Shown piece after piece: positions 36,546 through 47,700 of a DNA stretch of 64,000 nt. Under the pieces are notes generated by a model, which saw nothing but the letters and a program-made list of their open reading frames with translations, was not told the origin of the DNA and ran no database searches. The translations under genes were made by a program, and so were the position numbers. The stretch's first letter is position 1. Every line of letters begins with the position of its first letter. Origin of the DNA: Kryptolebias marmoratus (lineage: Eukaryota; Chordata; Actinopteri; Cyprinodontiformes; Rivulidae); assembly GCF_001649575.2 (NCBI RefSeq), contig NC_051446.1, positions 24,428,867 to 24,492,866 of the forward strand, written 5' to 3'.

Positions 36546-37349
36546 GAGATTAGCCACACTGGAGATCTCAATCATGATCCTGTCTGTAAAAACTGTCATG
36601 TCCTGGATTACTGACACCCTTTCATAACTCTCCATTCCATGTTACTGTATAGCTTCAGAACTGCTTTATTAAACATTTTGGACATAAATGGACCCCAACA
36701 TGAACTTGCAAAAAGCTACAGTAGTCTTAGTGATGGTTTAAACCTCAGTGCTGCTATTGATGACACAAAAGAAACATAAATGAATAATTATTACAGCGTG
36801 ATAACATTGTATTAAAAAAATCTCCAAATAACCCCTGAATGTCTTTGATCCAGCCTGGATTTTTCCATCTGAATTACTCCCTTCTTTGGTTTGCTACAGC
36901 CTCTATTTAAATGTTACATTTCTGCAACATCCTGTTAATATTTTGTTCCTTTAAATCAGTTTTCAACTTTCGTAACAAAGAACACAACACGGCTGAACAA
37001 AACGTCCTTTTCTTTCCCGACAGTTTGTTGCAGAATGGCATTATCTGCTGCCTTTCTGGGAAAAAAGTGTCATTTATAGGCAAGGTGTGTCAGTAGGAGC
37101 AGTTAACCAAGAAAAGGTCAACTTCAGCAGCAGATTTATTACTCTTTAAGATTTATTTGTGTTTTTTTTTTTACAGGAAATAGAGAGCAGAAGAGCAAAA
37201 CCTGCAGATTTGAGTGTTTTCAAGCTTTCATTTATTCTACCTGATTTCATGTTTTATTAAAGAATTCCTTAATTTCTTTAAATTGAGTTCACATTAATGT
37301 GGCAAAAGGGATAAAAGTTGCAGCAGTTTTAAAAAAATGAAAAAGTGAA

Positions 37350-37575
37350 AAAGTTTGGACCCTGTGTACAACTTAAAAAGCAATGCAATGATCTTCAAAT
37401 CTTATAAACCTGCATTTTATTTACATTGGAACATAGTAAACATAATAAAATGTTAAAACTAAGAAATTGCACAATTTATTTTTAGAAAAAAAAAGCTAAT
37501 TTTAAATTTGATGGTAGCAACACAGCTCGTAAATGTTGGTACAGAGCCATGTTTTCCACTGGATCATTACAAATA
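37350..37575. mobile_element. DNA-transposon terminal fragment (same family as 20.15 kb, inverted)
   Basis: AAGCAATGCAATGATCTTCA, TTTACATTGGAACATAGTAA and TGATGGTAGCAACACAGCTC mirror the right end of the 20.15-kb copy. Confidence 0.65.
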
Positions 37576-38351
37576 TTTTTTATTTAACAGTAAAATTAAT
37601 GAAATGCTTTGTTTTTCATCAAACTTGGGATGAAAAAGCTGATTTTCAGAGCCGTGAGGAAATGTGAGCACCATTATCAGCTGAACACAAGGAGTGTGCC
37701 TCAGGTACTGTAAAAATGTCAGATCAGCATCAATAAAGGTCCAAAGGTTTTATTTAGTCAGTTTATGAACTGCTGTAGGATAATAAAACTTATTTACAGT
37801 CTTATTCAGTTTAGTTCTGAAGCTTCAGGTTGTTTCTGTCTGGAGGGGGACTTTCAGGCCACCACCAGTACTTTTCCGCTCCCCATCAGACTCCATTTCC
37901 GTCGGCTGTCGGCTCTTGTTCCCCACGAGCCGAAACATTTGGTCATTGAAGGGACAAGAATAACCCCCAGTGGAAATTTCCTCTCCTGCAGAGCAGGGGG
38001 AGCTGTGGGCAGGACGACTTACTCCACAAAGAACTTGCATTTAAATGCAAATAATTGTTTTCCTCTGACAATAAATTCCCCCTGATTAAAATTCATATCC
38101 ACATTAGCAGCAGCATATTTTAACGTAAGGAGAAAAAACATTTAATCAACCTCGTTGCATTTTTCCCCCAAATGTTCTGACTACTGTAATCATACATCAT
38201 TCATGTTGAGTTTAGTTCCTATTCATACAACTAAGGATGATAACAGAGCTACCTGATTACACATTAATGAATAAATTCCTCTAATCAAGCGTCTGAATGG
38301 AGCTTTCACACAGTTATTATAATCACAGCAGTGAAGTTTCACAAGCTTTCA

Positions 38352-38400
38352 GTTTTAAACGTTTTAAACGTTTTAAACGTTTTAAACGTTTTAAACGTTT
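38352..38400. repeat. 9-bp tandem repeat (GTTTTAAAC)5.4
   Basis: Five perfect units plus four bases, with no mismatch. A recent expansion of a short AT-rich word. Confidence 0.97.
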
Positions 38401-38454
38401 CACTTCCTGCCTTCCAGAAACGGCGAAACTTTGCCATGAATCATCACCGCCAGC

Positions 38455-38690
38455 TCTGCCTGTCTGTTAGCAAAATGTCTCATAAACCACAGGATGGATT
38501 TTAATGAAACTTTCAGGAAATAATCATTGTTTGTACGTCTACAACTGATTAACTTTTAAAGCCAAACAAAATCAAGATGGCCGCCTAAGCCAACTATTAG
38601 AAAACATAAAAATGAAGATATTGAGCTAAAATTTGATGTGGTAGCAGCTGAGAGTCGTTCACAACACATACTCTCAGCATTGGTATGTTT
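38455..38690 (+). repeat. YY1-motif dispersed repeat (family I), forward copy
   Basis: CTGTCTGTTAGCAAAATGTC, ATGGATTTTAATGAAACTTT, AAGATGGCCGCC (38574-38585), GAGCTAAAATTTGATGTGGT and AGCAGCTGAGAGTCG. Among the best preserved copies. Confidence 0.85.
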
Positions 38691-40500
38691 GATAAATTAA
38701 AGTAAGAAAATTGAACCGTTTTTCTCTTTGTGACAAGAAAAAAACTAGAAATTTAATTTAAAATGGGTCCTTCGATAAGTTGTCTGTTTCGTGTTGATTC
38801 AACATGGATTCATCTCTTGAGTTAAGGAGCTGTTTTTAATGTCTGCATGATCCAAATATCAGAGTTAAGAGGCATAAACAAACAAAACAACAACAAAATA
38901 CTCAACTACAACGACTAAAAATGAGTGGAAAACTTTTAAAGACCTTCAGGAAGTCTGAAGAGCTTTTGAACAGAAGATGACTCAAGACTTTTGCACAGCT
39001 GGGGACTGCAAAGCAAAGGCATGAGAAGAGTTAGAGAGGGCAACACTGCCCCCTGTTGGAGTCAAGTCAAACTTATTTATGAGGACATTTAAAAAATATT
39101 GACCCCAAGTGAGAACTGTGAAATAAATACAACTAAAAGCAGTAAAACAACACAGCAACAGAAAAAGCTCCGTTTGATTGAAAGGGCAGGCGGTAAAGCA
39201 GAGGTTTTAAACTCGTGTTGGCGAGACGCTGATGTTGCTCCAAAATTTATCTCCTGCTACTTTTTATGATTGCACAGAATTAAAGGTCCAGGAAGGTGAG
39301 AAGGCCCAAACCCATCTATCTGTTTGCGGACTTAAAAAGAACACAAGAACAATAAATTATTTCTAAAACAAACTGGGAGCCAGTGCAAAGAAAGTTTTGT
39401 GCCTGTCAGGTTTTTGGATGAGTTCCAGTCAAGAAAACAGAGATTAGCTAATTTCTACATTAAAACAATAAATAAATCTAGACAAAATCAGGGTTTAGAG
39501 TTAAAAATGTCCTCAGCTGGAAGAATCTGCTCTGATTTTGGCTTTTATTTGTTTGTAAACTCAAAAGAAAATGTCAAAATGACTCCTACTTTTTTTTATT
39601 TATATCAAATATGAGAAAGGAACCCTTCTAAAAGAGGACCATTTTATCATTTCTATGCTTCTAAAATGTGGAAATTCACTGAGAGCTGCAGGTATCTGAA
39701 ATAATTTCAGATTTACAGGCAATTTGACATTTAAAGTTAATTAAATTAAAGACAAAATCATAATTTTATCTCTAATATAACCAACTTTGTTTCAGGGGGA
39801 TGCACAGATTGTTCTGCTGCTGCATTTACTGGATGAGTGAGAGGACTCAAATAAATAAAAACTCATAATTAATATTCATCAAACATGCTGGAAACGACGT
39901 GGGGCAGTAAACACAGAACATTCTTCGTCTTCATTCCTGAAATCACACAGTTTGAGGGGAATATTAATATCAAACTGCAACTGAAACAGCTCCAGTAACC
40001 ATCCTCAGCAATTAAAAGCTGCCAACACAAATGCAACGAAACAATAAGCAGCCAGTTTGAACCAATGAAGAGAAATCTGCAGCCGTAAACCGGGCAGACT
40101 GAACAAATGTAGCTCGGCCAGCCTGCTGGTGCCATCAGCGCCATCCTTCGGTCCAACCTCAATCTGACGCTGTAAGAAAGGGAGGAATGTTTTCTTGGCA
40201 CATTTGTGGCCACTTTATTCCAATCCATCATGGCTTGAATGTCACAGCCTGTCGGAGTGTGGCTGCTGATCACACGTGTCCCTCTGTGGCCACAGTTTAC
40301 CGTCTTCCCATCACTGGGATGTTTCAAGACACACAGAAAGAGATTTTTATAACACTTCAAAGTGACAGTTGGTTTAATTCACCAAAGAGCAGAAGTATAA
40401 ACCTCTGCATATACCCAAGAATCAAACTTAACTACTGATACAACACTAATGAGATATATCCAAGTTACTAAACTTCACTATGACTAATTAAGACTAATCT

Positions 40501-40741
40501 CAAAATTATGAGATGCTAAAGCATAAGCATGAGATGCTATGTAATAAATATGAGATAATAAGTCAATTTTGAGATGCTAAGTCATAATGATGAGATGCTA
40601 CATCATAAATATGAGATAATAAGTCAATTTTGAGATGCTAAGACATAATTGTTAGATGCTACATCATAAATATGAGATACTAAGTCATAAATTTAAGATA
40701 CAAAGTCAGTTTTTGATATATATATATATATATATATATAT
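40501..40741. repeat. GAGATGCTAAGTCATAA minisatellite plus (TA)n
   Basis: Alternating sub-units of about 26 bp (GAGATGCTAAGTCATAA, GAGATAATAAGTCAATTTT) form a higher-order unit of about 80 bp. It ends in a TA tract (40717-40741). Confidence 0.85.
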
Positions 40742-41182
40742 CAGAAAAAAAATCCTATTTAAAAAGAGCCCAACATATCAAGGTGTCAGTGAAGAAAATA
40801 AAACTAAATCACTCTAAATCCCTCCCAGCAAAGTGTTTGATTTCGTGACATTAAATGACAAAAGTCTCGCAGACACATTTCATTTCTTTCTCCTCTCAGC
40901 TCGGAATCAATCCATTTTTCCAACGCATTTATTAAATATTTCATGTCGAAGCTCCCATAGAAGGCAGCAGTATGTGCATCACATGAAGTGGGGCACTGAC
41001 CCACATTTTTCTATAAGAGCTGCGGCTGGAAAACACACGAGGGAGAGGAAGAAATAAGAAAATTAATATAAATAAGAAAAAAAGGATTGTGATGCTTTGC
41101 CAACTGAAGGCGGATTTCCTGCACAGATCTGAAAGCAGAAGGTGTGAAGGAGGCTGGGGGCTTCAGATGGAAGCTGCGCCTC

Positions 41183-41217
41183 TATAAATAGGTTCCGCTC
41201 CGGTTTCAGGCTCATTT
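41183..41217 (+). promoter_or_regulatory. TATA box and initiator of an unidentified gene
   Basis: TATAAATA at 41183-41190 lies in a GC-rich setting. An initiator-like CTCATTT follows, its A at 41214, 31 bases from the first T of the TATA box. This spacing is standard for a TATA/Inr core promoter. No cDNA evidence. Confidence 0.55.
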
Positions 41218-41648
41218 AGGAGCTGGACGCTCAGGGATGGATTCCTTTAAGTGTCAGGAGGATATTTACGCGAAATGCTGAGTGTCCGCGTTAAAAATGC
41301 GGGGTGACGCGGGCTGTTCTCGTTCTCAGGCTCCAATTCCCGCGACATCCCCATCCCCATCCCCATTCCCATCCTCATCCTCACCCTCATCATCAGCCCA
41401 CATTAGTGGAGCAGCGCGGTGATGTTCAGTCCTGCTCAGCAGCATCCACAGGAGGCGTGCTGATCCGAGCCACAGGAGTCCAGCAGGAGCAGGACCGGAA
41501 CCTGCAGGCTTCCAGCGGACCGGGGAGCTGACCGGGCTCACCGTTAAAACCAGGCGCACCCCCCTTTTTACCCCTTCTTTCCTGGAGGTGTGTGTGTGTG
41601 TGTGTGGCGGAGGGGTTATTAAACCTCCACCTCCTACAACCCAAAGCA
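41214..41648 (+). other. candidate 5' UTR with upstream ORFs
   Basis: GC- and CpG-rich stretch between the TATA/Inr and the candidate start. Three short upstream frames are seen, of 14 codons (41236, MDSFKCQEDIYAKC), 10 codons (about 41275) and 13 codons (41422-41463, MFSPAQQHPQEAC). It also holds a CCCATC-rich run (41346-41396) and a TG tract (41589-41607). Confidence 0.4.
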
Positions 41649-41670
41649 ATGGATCCATCAGCCGGAGGGC
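41649..41670 (+). CDS. candidate first coding exon (MDPSAGG), gene unknown
   Basis: ATG in AAAGCAATGG, then GATCCATCAGCCGGAGGGC and the strong donor GTGAGT. Gives MDPSAGG and one base (phase 1). I do not recognise the gene, and no downstream exon was identified, so the first intron would exceed 22 kb or splice to an exon I missed. Inferred from promoter, start and splice context only. Confidence 0.35.
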
Positions 41671-43847
41671 GTGAGTTTATCAGAATTTCTTTTATTTATT
41701 TTTTTTATTATTGTGTTGTCGGATGCGCATCTCAGCCATGTTTGGGTCCAGAGCGCGCAGCCTCGTTCAGAAACGGGCCAGAACCAGGGGAGCTGTCAGC
41801 ATCCTGGTTGTTTGTGTTCGGGTCTGAGCCGTGAGGTCTCTGCTCGCTCTGCAACATCAGCACCACACGGAGAGACGAGGCGATGATGCTCCAAGTTCAG
41901 CTGTCAGACAGGAGATCACTGATGAATTACAGCCCTGAAAATATGACACACAACTTTTCAGTGTCCTCTTCAGGGGCAGTCTGGGAAGTTTCATGTGTCA
42001 ACACGCTGTTATCCTCTTATCTCCCTGTCTGAGGACAATAAAGAGGTGTCCGCAGCTGAATATTCAGAAGACACAGCTCGACCTTTCTGCTCACAATTGA
42101 AGGGCTCGTGTGTCTCTGTAATCGTGTTTCTTCTGGCTATTGAGCTCACACAGAAATACTGAGGCGATACAAGGATCTGAGTTTAATCGGACTGTAATAA
42201 TGAGGCAAAATGAACTGATGAACTACAGGAACGTTACACAGAATATGGGTTAGGGTTAGGGTTTCCTGTTTTTACTGATGAGGTATACTGATGATATTTG
42301 TAAATAATATTAAATATTTCGAAAAATAAGAAAGCTACAAATACCAAAAGTCAGAGCAGCCGAAGGTTTTGATATAGGAGCGACATTTTTAGTGACAACC
42401 TAAACATTTCCTGAAAATGTAATTAAAATCTGTTCATTAGTTTTTAAGTAATCTATATTTTTTGTGCCTCCTTTTGTAAAAACCTGAGCTATAGCTCATC
42501 CTCTGGGGACCATGAATATCTGCTCATATCTGACTCTGATGGAAAGTTGTGGCTCAACCAGCTGATATTTTCTGCTTCGTGTGTTTTTGGATCTGAACGG
42601 AGGAGAAAATATGGCCTCTGAATGCAGCCCGGCTGAAAATAAAAACAGGTTTTGTTGCTGTGAGTCTGCAAGGTGGTGATTCTGTTTAAAGTGAGGTTTT
42701 AAAAAGGTCAGATCTTCAGTTTCAACGTTTTTATTGTTTTTGTCTTGTGCACAAGAAAGATCAGAAAGTTCACTTCAAAATGAAGTTACTGCCTTCAAGG
42801 TCTCTCTTATAGTAAACCAGATATTTTTTAAACTATTTTTCCTTCAGTTTGAAAAAAATAAAGAAGTTTAACTGCGACAGAATCGGATAAAATGGTTTTA
42901 GCAGCACAATATACAGATGAAACAAGGCTGCAGTGTTATCAATTTCTCATACTATCCAAAATTTTCACTTTGCCTCAACAAAAACGGCGTTTGCATCTGG
43001 ATGCGACGTGCAAACGATGCAGCAAAAGTTTGTTTCTGTTAATCTTTAAATTCTGCAAATTCAGCTTTCCTCAAAGACAGAAGGAGAAAAAAGTGCAATC
43101 TACAGTATGAGTTTCTAAATAATAAACGCTGTAAATTGCTTTAAATTTGCCCCCTAAACTGCTTTTAAATGCGAAATCAAAGAACAAACAGTGACGTCAA
43201 GCTGAAACGCAGCTGAGTTTTTCCTCCCGGGCCCCACAGAGGCAGGAGGAAATGGAGCATAAACTATGAATTAGGACCAACTTAACCCTGAGTACGTTCT
43301 GCTACTGTTCTCACTAAAATCCCTGATCCGATCCGTTAATCCTCCCGATAATCAGCTCCGTGTGATCATCTGTCCGTCACTGTCTCCGTCTCTGCCATGG
43401 CCTTTCAGAGAGGTCAGCGTGCAACATTAAGAAAGCCCATCAGGCTGCAGAGGCTCGTCTTTATCACCTCATTCAAATAAATTCCTTGATTTTTTCGTTC
43501 CTGTCAAAAGGAGCTAATTTAAGAACATGATTCATACGTTCACCTGCTAATCACCGATCACACAGCCGATGTGCTGACGTACTCCGCTCTCTGCTGGGCC
43601 TGCGCTTGTTTTGCTGTTTTTCTGCCTCTTTAATCATACTTTTTTATTTTTTTTACCTTCCACACGTTTAAATTGGATCACAGTAAGCCCCTCGATGCTT
43701 GAAGCTGTTGTATAATCTACTTTTTAATGTGCTGATTAGTGTTTTTTTTTTAAACGATGCACTGCGGAGCGGGTTTGTCCTTATTCTCCAGAGGAAATGG
43801 TCTCTCGGTTTGTTTTGGTCGTGAACATTCTTCAGCGAGATTTATGC

Positions 43848-44320
43848 CAGTTCAGTTCAGTTTATTTATACAGCACCAATTCAAGACAAGGGTACGAAAC
43901 AACTGAAAGAACAAGTCCTTATAAATCAGATACAAATCCACTTAGAGTCATTTTATTCCTTTTATAACACAAAACATCCACATACATTAGGAAATGCCAA
44001 TTAGTAAAAGTTTAAGGAAACTAGCAGCACTTCATTGGAAGCAACACATTGGTGACAGTGGAAAGGAACACCCTCCTTTTAGCAGGAAGAAACGTTCAGC
44101 AGAACCAGAACCAGAACCAGGCTCAGGATGGGCAGCCATCTGCCTCGATTGGGTGGAGGGTGAGAGGACTGCAGACATGAAGACAGAACGGCTGGTCCAG
44201 GGGTGGTTTCTATGGTCCAGGGGTGGTTTCTATGGTCCAGGGGTGGTTTCTATGGTCCAGGAGTGGTTTCTATGGTCCAGGGGTGGTTTCTATGGTCCAG
44301 GGGTGGTTTCTATGAGATGA
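43848..44320 (+). mobile_element. dispersed fish repeat carrying a 20-bp tandem array
   Basis: TTCAGTTTATTTATACAGCA at the left, then GACAGTGGAAAGGAACACCC and CAGCCATCTGCCTCGA, words of a common non-coding fish repeat. The right part is six copies of GGTCCAGGGGTGGTTTCTAT (44193-44313). Class unknown to me. Confidence 0.7.
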
Positions 44321-45771
44321 AAAACAGGAATAATAATAATAATAATAAAAAGAAAACAATAGTATTTTAAAGCTGACTCAGCATTCACACAACTACAGTG
44401 GAGCCAAGAAGTGATGAAAGGATGAAGCAGTTTTTCTGCATCATTTTGGGACGAGATGTTTTTAATTTTAGTTGTATTGTTCAGGAGGAAGATAAAGCTT
44501 TGGATGTTTTTAAACATGATCAGAACAGCCTGTTCTGTCCGAGCTTTTTGTTGTTCTGGAGAAAAAGTCTCTGCAGCTCCGTGGCTACAAATGATTCCAG
44601 AAACGAGCTCTTCGAGTGTTCGTTAGTGCGGATAATTAGCGCCGAACTGAGCCAGCTGACCTTGAGAAGCGCTGCTCTGGAGTCACTCCTGTCTAAAGAG
44701 CGCGCGTGTGTGTGTGTGTTTTGGAGAAGGGGGGTTACTGACGGAGAACATTGGCACCTTGGATAGAACAGACAGAGAGTTTCTGCTGCTGAATGAATTA
44801 TCTCAAACGAGCAAAAGAGAAGCGATGTCAGTCCTATTCTGAGAGATATCAGCCTTTACATTCAGATTTTACCCTAAACCAAACCGTTCCGTCATCATTT
44901 TAACTTTTACCGTTACAGGGCCTGATCTGAGTCAGAGTCTTTCAAAAAACAATTTAGTTTGTTTCAAGGTTCTCGTGTGGATTTGATTTCTGCAAATTGC
45001 ACATAAATTCTGACAAATCCCTTCAACAAAACCATTTTTAGCACGGATATTGGACATACCTGGAACCAGCACTCACTGTGTAAACAGTTTCCTGATTTAT
45101 TGTAGCCAAGATTTGTGTTTGTGATGAAATATTTAGCTTTTTGGTTGATTTTAAGAAGAGGTGTTTGATATTCATGCTTGAGATTTACTCCATGTGTTTA
45201 TTTATTACCTGAATGTTGATTAATCCCTTTTTTGTTGTTTGCAGTGACCAGTGCAACTATAAATGCTGCCTCAGATGTTTTAGTTTCCTGCTGTGTTTTA
45301 AATCTGTTGAATATATATTTTATTTTTAGCCTCTTGTCCTGTTTCTGGTTTCTGTGCATGAAGAACGTCTTGTTTTCTGCTGACGTCAGCCTTGAGCTGA
45401 AACACGTTCATCCATCTTCCTCACACTGTTGTAGGAACTGGTGAGTTCTGGTTTCAGGAACGTCTGATTGCATGTTTTTTGTGTGAGACGTGCGCTCTGA
45501 TTGCCTTTGTTGGGCATGATTCTTGCCTCAAACAGAGTGATGTTAATTAAAATGTGCAAAGCTAAAAGACGTCCCTGTAATCAATCCTTCTCGCCTGAGG
45601 ATGTTGGAGTCTCAGTTTTCATTATTTACATTTGTAAAGCTCCTCTGCGCTTCGTTGTTTGTCTAATTTGCAGTTTTATTTTGGTGTTCTTTCGGTCCCT
45701 GGATGTTACATATGATTACGGCCTGCCAGCGAAAAGCAGGCAGTAATGTTTGTGTGAATTTATTTTTCCTG

Positions 45772-45990
45772 GGACTGATTTTATGAAACTTTTAGGAAAT
45801 AAGTACTGGAAGCACATCTATGACTGATTAACCTTTGGAGCCAATCCAATTCGAGATGGTTGCCAAATTCAGCTGACCTTATAAAATACAAAAGTGGTTT
45901 TAACTCAGTCAGTTTTGCAGATATTGAGCTAAAACTTGGTGTGGTAGCATCTGTCATAGCCTTTATTTATCAAAGTATGACATTAATGGC
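45772..45990 (+). repeat. YY1-motif dispersed repeat (family I), forward copy
   Basis: TATGAAACTTTTAGGAAATA, TGACTGATTAACCTTTGGAG, GAGATGGTTGCC (mutated core), GATATTGAGCTAAAACTTGG and TGTGGTAGCATCTG. Confidence 0.8.
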
Positions 45991-46990
45991 TTCACTTCTT
46001 GACACGAGATGATCTTAGTCTAAAACTCTGGCATGAAAGGAATCCTAGGCCTCTGATTGCCTCTGATTTTTAGATTTATAAAAGACTTCCTGCAGTTTGG
46101 ATTTCTCTTTTGCTTCCTTTAATTTATCTGCGACTTATCTCATGTCACCAAAATTCATTTTAAACTAGACCTGATCTGTTTCCTGCTCCTGTCGAGGATC
46201 CACAGGTCCGGTAAACTAATTCTGTCTTTTTTCCAAACCTACATCATCTACCTCGTCTTCTGGAGCCACAAAAAGGTTTTCACAATATTTTCTCTCAGAG
46301 GAAACCGAACTCTCGCAGACATGAAAAGAGACTTTGATGTGGAGAATCACAAAGGTTCTCAGAAAAGATGAAGGAAAAGATGGAAACGAAAGAAGAGCCC
46401 CGCTCCAACTCAAAGACCCGTGAAACACGTTTGTCCACACGTTCCAAAATGTAGACACGTCACAGGTTTGAGTCGGGAATTTAAAGATCGTTTTGACTCA
46501 ATTAAAGGAACAAACTCTGAACTGAGAGAACATCACATGGCGTGCATAAAACAGTCAGAAAAGGCTGTTTCTATGTCGTATCTCACTGCGACTCAAAACT
46601 ATGATCAGTAGGTGACTTTTCATCTGAACTCAAAGTCTTCGTGACCAAGTAACCACTGAGACTTGAGGCATTTTGAAAATCCCTGCTTATTTTTATGTGC
46701 TGGCTTCCTGAACTGTATTCTTATCTTGTTGTCGAGTTGGAGACGGGTTTGAGACGCCCGCCACAACTTTGTGACCACTTTGAGAGAAAATTCCTGAAAC
46801 AAATCTTTGTGAACTTGTTCAGAATTCACGCAACAACGCAGAGAACTGAGAGCTCCTCGAATGTTTCCAGACATGTTGGAGAATCCCTCACAAGTGACTA
46901 AATGCAACCGTTTCAGACCTAAACGTTTCTGACCCAAGTCAAAGTGTTGACAGTGAACTCTGTCAGTGCAGAGACGGTAAACATTAAAGT

Positions 46991-47700
46991 GAAGTGAAGT
47001 GAAATTTATTTATATAGCACTTTTATGCAACAAGGTGATCCAAAGTGCTTTACAACACAGAAACAACAATCAAGTACAGAATCAAATACAGCAAACATCA
47101 TAGAAACAGCATAATCAAATATAGATCAATCATGTATAATCTAAATGAAATATAGAATCATCTAACCCAGGGGTGTCAAACCCAGTGATGCAAGGGGGCC
47201 AAAATTGAATATTTGGTCCTAGCCAAGGGCCAAGCACGATCAATATTTATTAAAAATTACATAAATTAATTGGTTTTAGATGCATTATGTCAAATCATTA
47301 ATATAAAAATATCAAAGACCTTTTCCCAGTTACAGATTATACAGAATTTAGAGCAAACAGACTTTAATGAACACAGACAAACAGATCAAACTTCAAAAAG
47401 CTCATCGTTAGCTGTCATTTCTTACGCCTCACTCAGCTTTTAAATTAAGTTTTTAACATTAAAACAGACAAAAACCTGATCATACAGAAATTAAAACTAT
47501 ATATTGTTGGCTTCTAAGTCACTGTCAGAGAAAACTTCACTAATTAGGCTCAGTTTTTTTAAGCTAAATAAGAATCAGAGACTCAATCTGCCCCAGACTG
47601 GAGTGCCGGATCTGGCCCGCGGGCCTGGAGTTTGACACCTGTGATCTAAATGAAATATAGAATAATCTAAATGAAATCATGAAACTAAACATATCTATTA
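46991..47700. mobile_element. dispersed fish repeat split by a hAT-like element
   Basis: The left part has ATTTATTTATATAGCACTTT and AAAGTGCTTTACAACACAG. Both sides of the inner element (47168-47641) carry ATCTAAATGAAATATAGAAT, so that word was already tandem or was duplicated on insertion. Confidence 0.6.
47168..47641. mobile_element. non-autonomous hAT-like element, 474 bp
   Basis: Ends CAGGGGTGTCAAAC and GTTTGACACCTG, the inverted ends of Charlie-like hAT elements. No transposase. ATCTAA occurs on both flanks, in keeping with a worn target duplication. The right end has the CTGGCCCGCGGGCC motif common in these elements. Confidence 0.85.

Larger units (their letters stand above)
36546..41182. 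other. intergenic, repeat-containing sequence
   Basis: No exon recognised. A 163-codon minus-strand frame (39869-40360) has no clear family. Around 40080-40340 there are faint resemblances to a Tc1-like element, too weak to annotate. Confidence 0.55.
41671..46990. other. noncoding, possibly intron of the 41.2-kb gene
   Basis: No convincing exon. Includes a telomere-like GGGTTAGGGTTAGGG (about 42246-42260), a dispersed repeat with a 20-bp tandem array, an AAT tract (about 44329-44347) and a TG tract (about 44703-44719). Confidence 0.5.

Noticed and set aside
39869..40360. 163-codon minus-strand open frame, with faint likeness to a Tc1-type element around 40080-40340
   Set aside because: Only short words are shared and no transposase motif is visible; too weak to annotate.
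40501..40741. CRISPR-like spacing of repeats
   Set aside because: Units are diverged, directly tandem and in vertebrate DNA; a minisatellite, not a CRISPR array.
42246..42260. Telomere-like GGGTTAGGGTTAGGG
   Set aside because: Only about two and a half units; too short to call an interstitial telomeric block.
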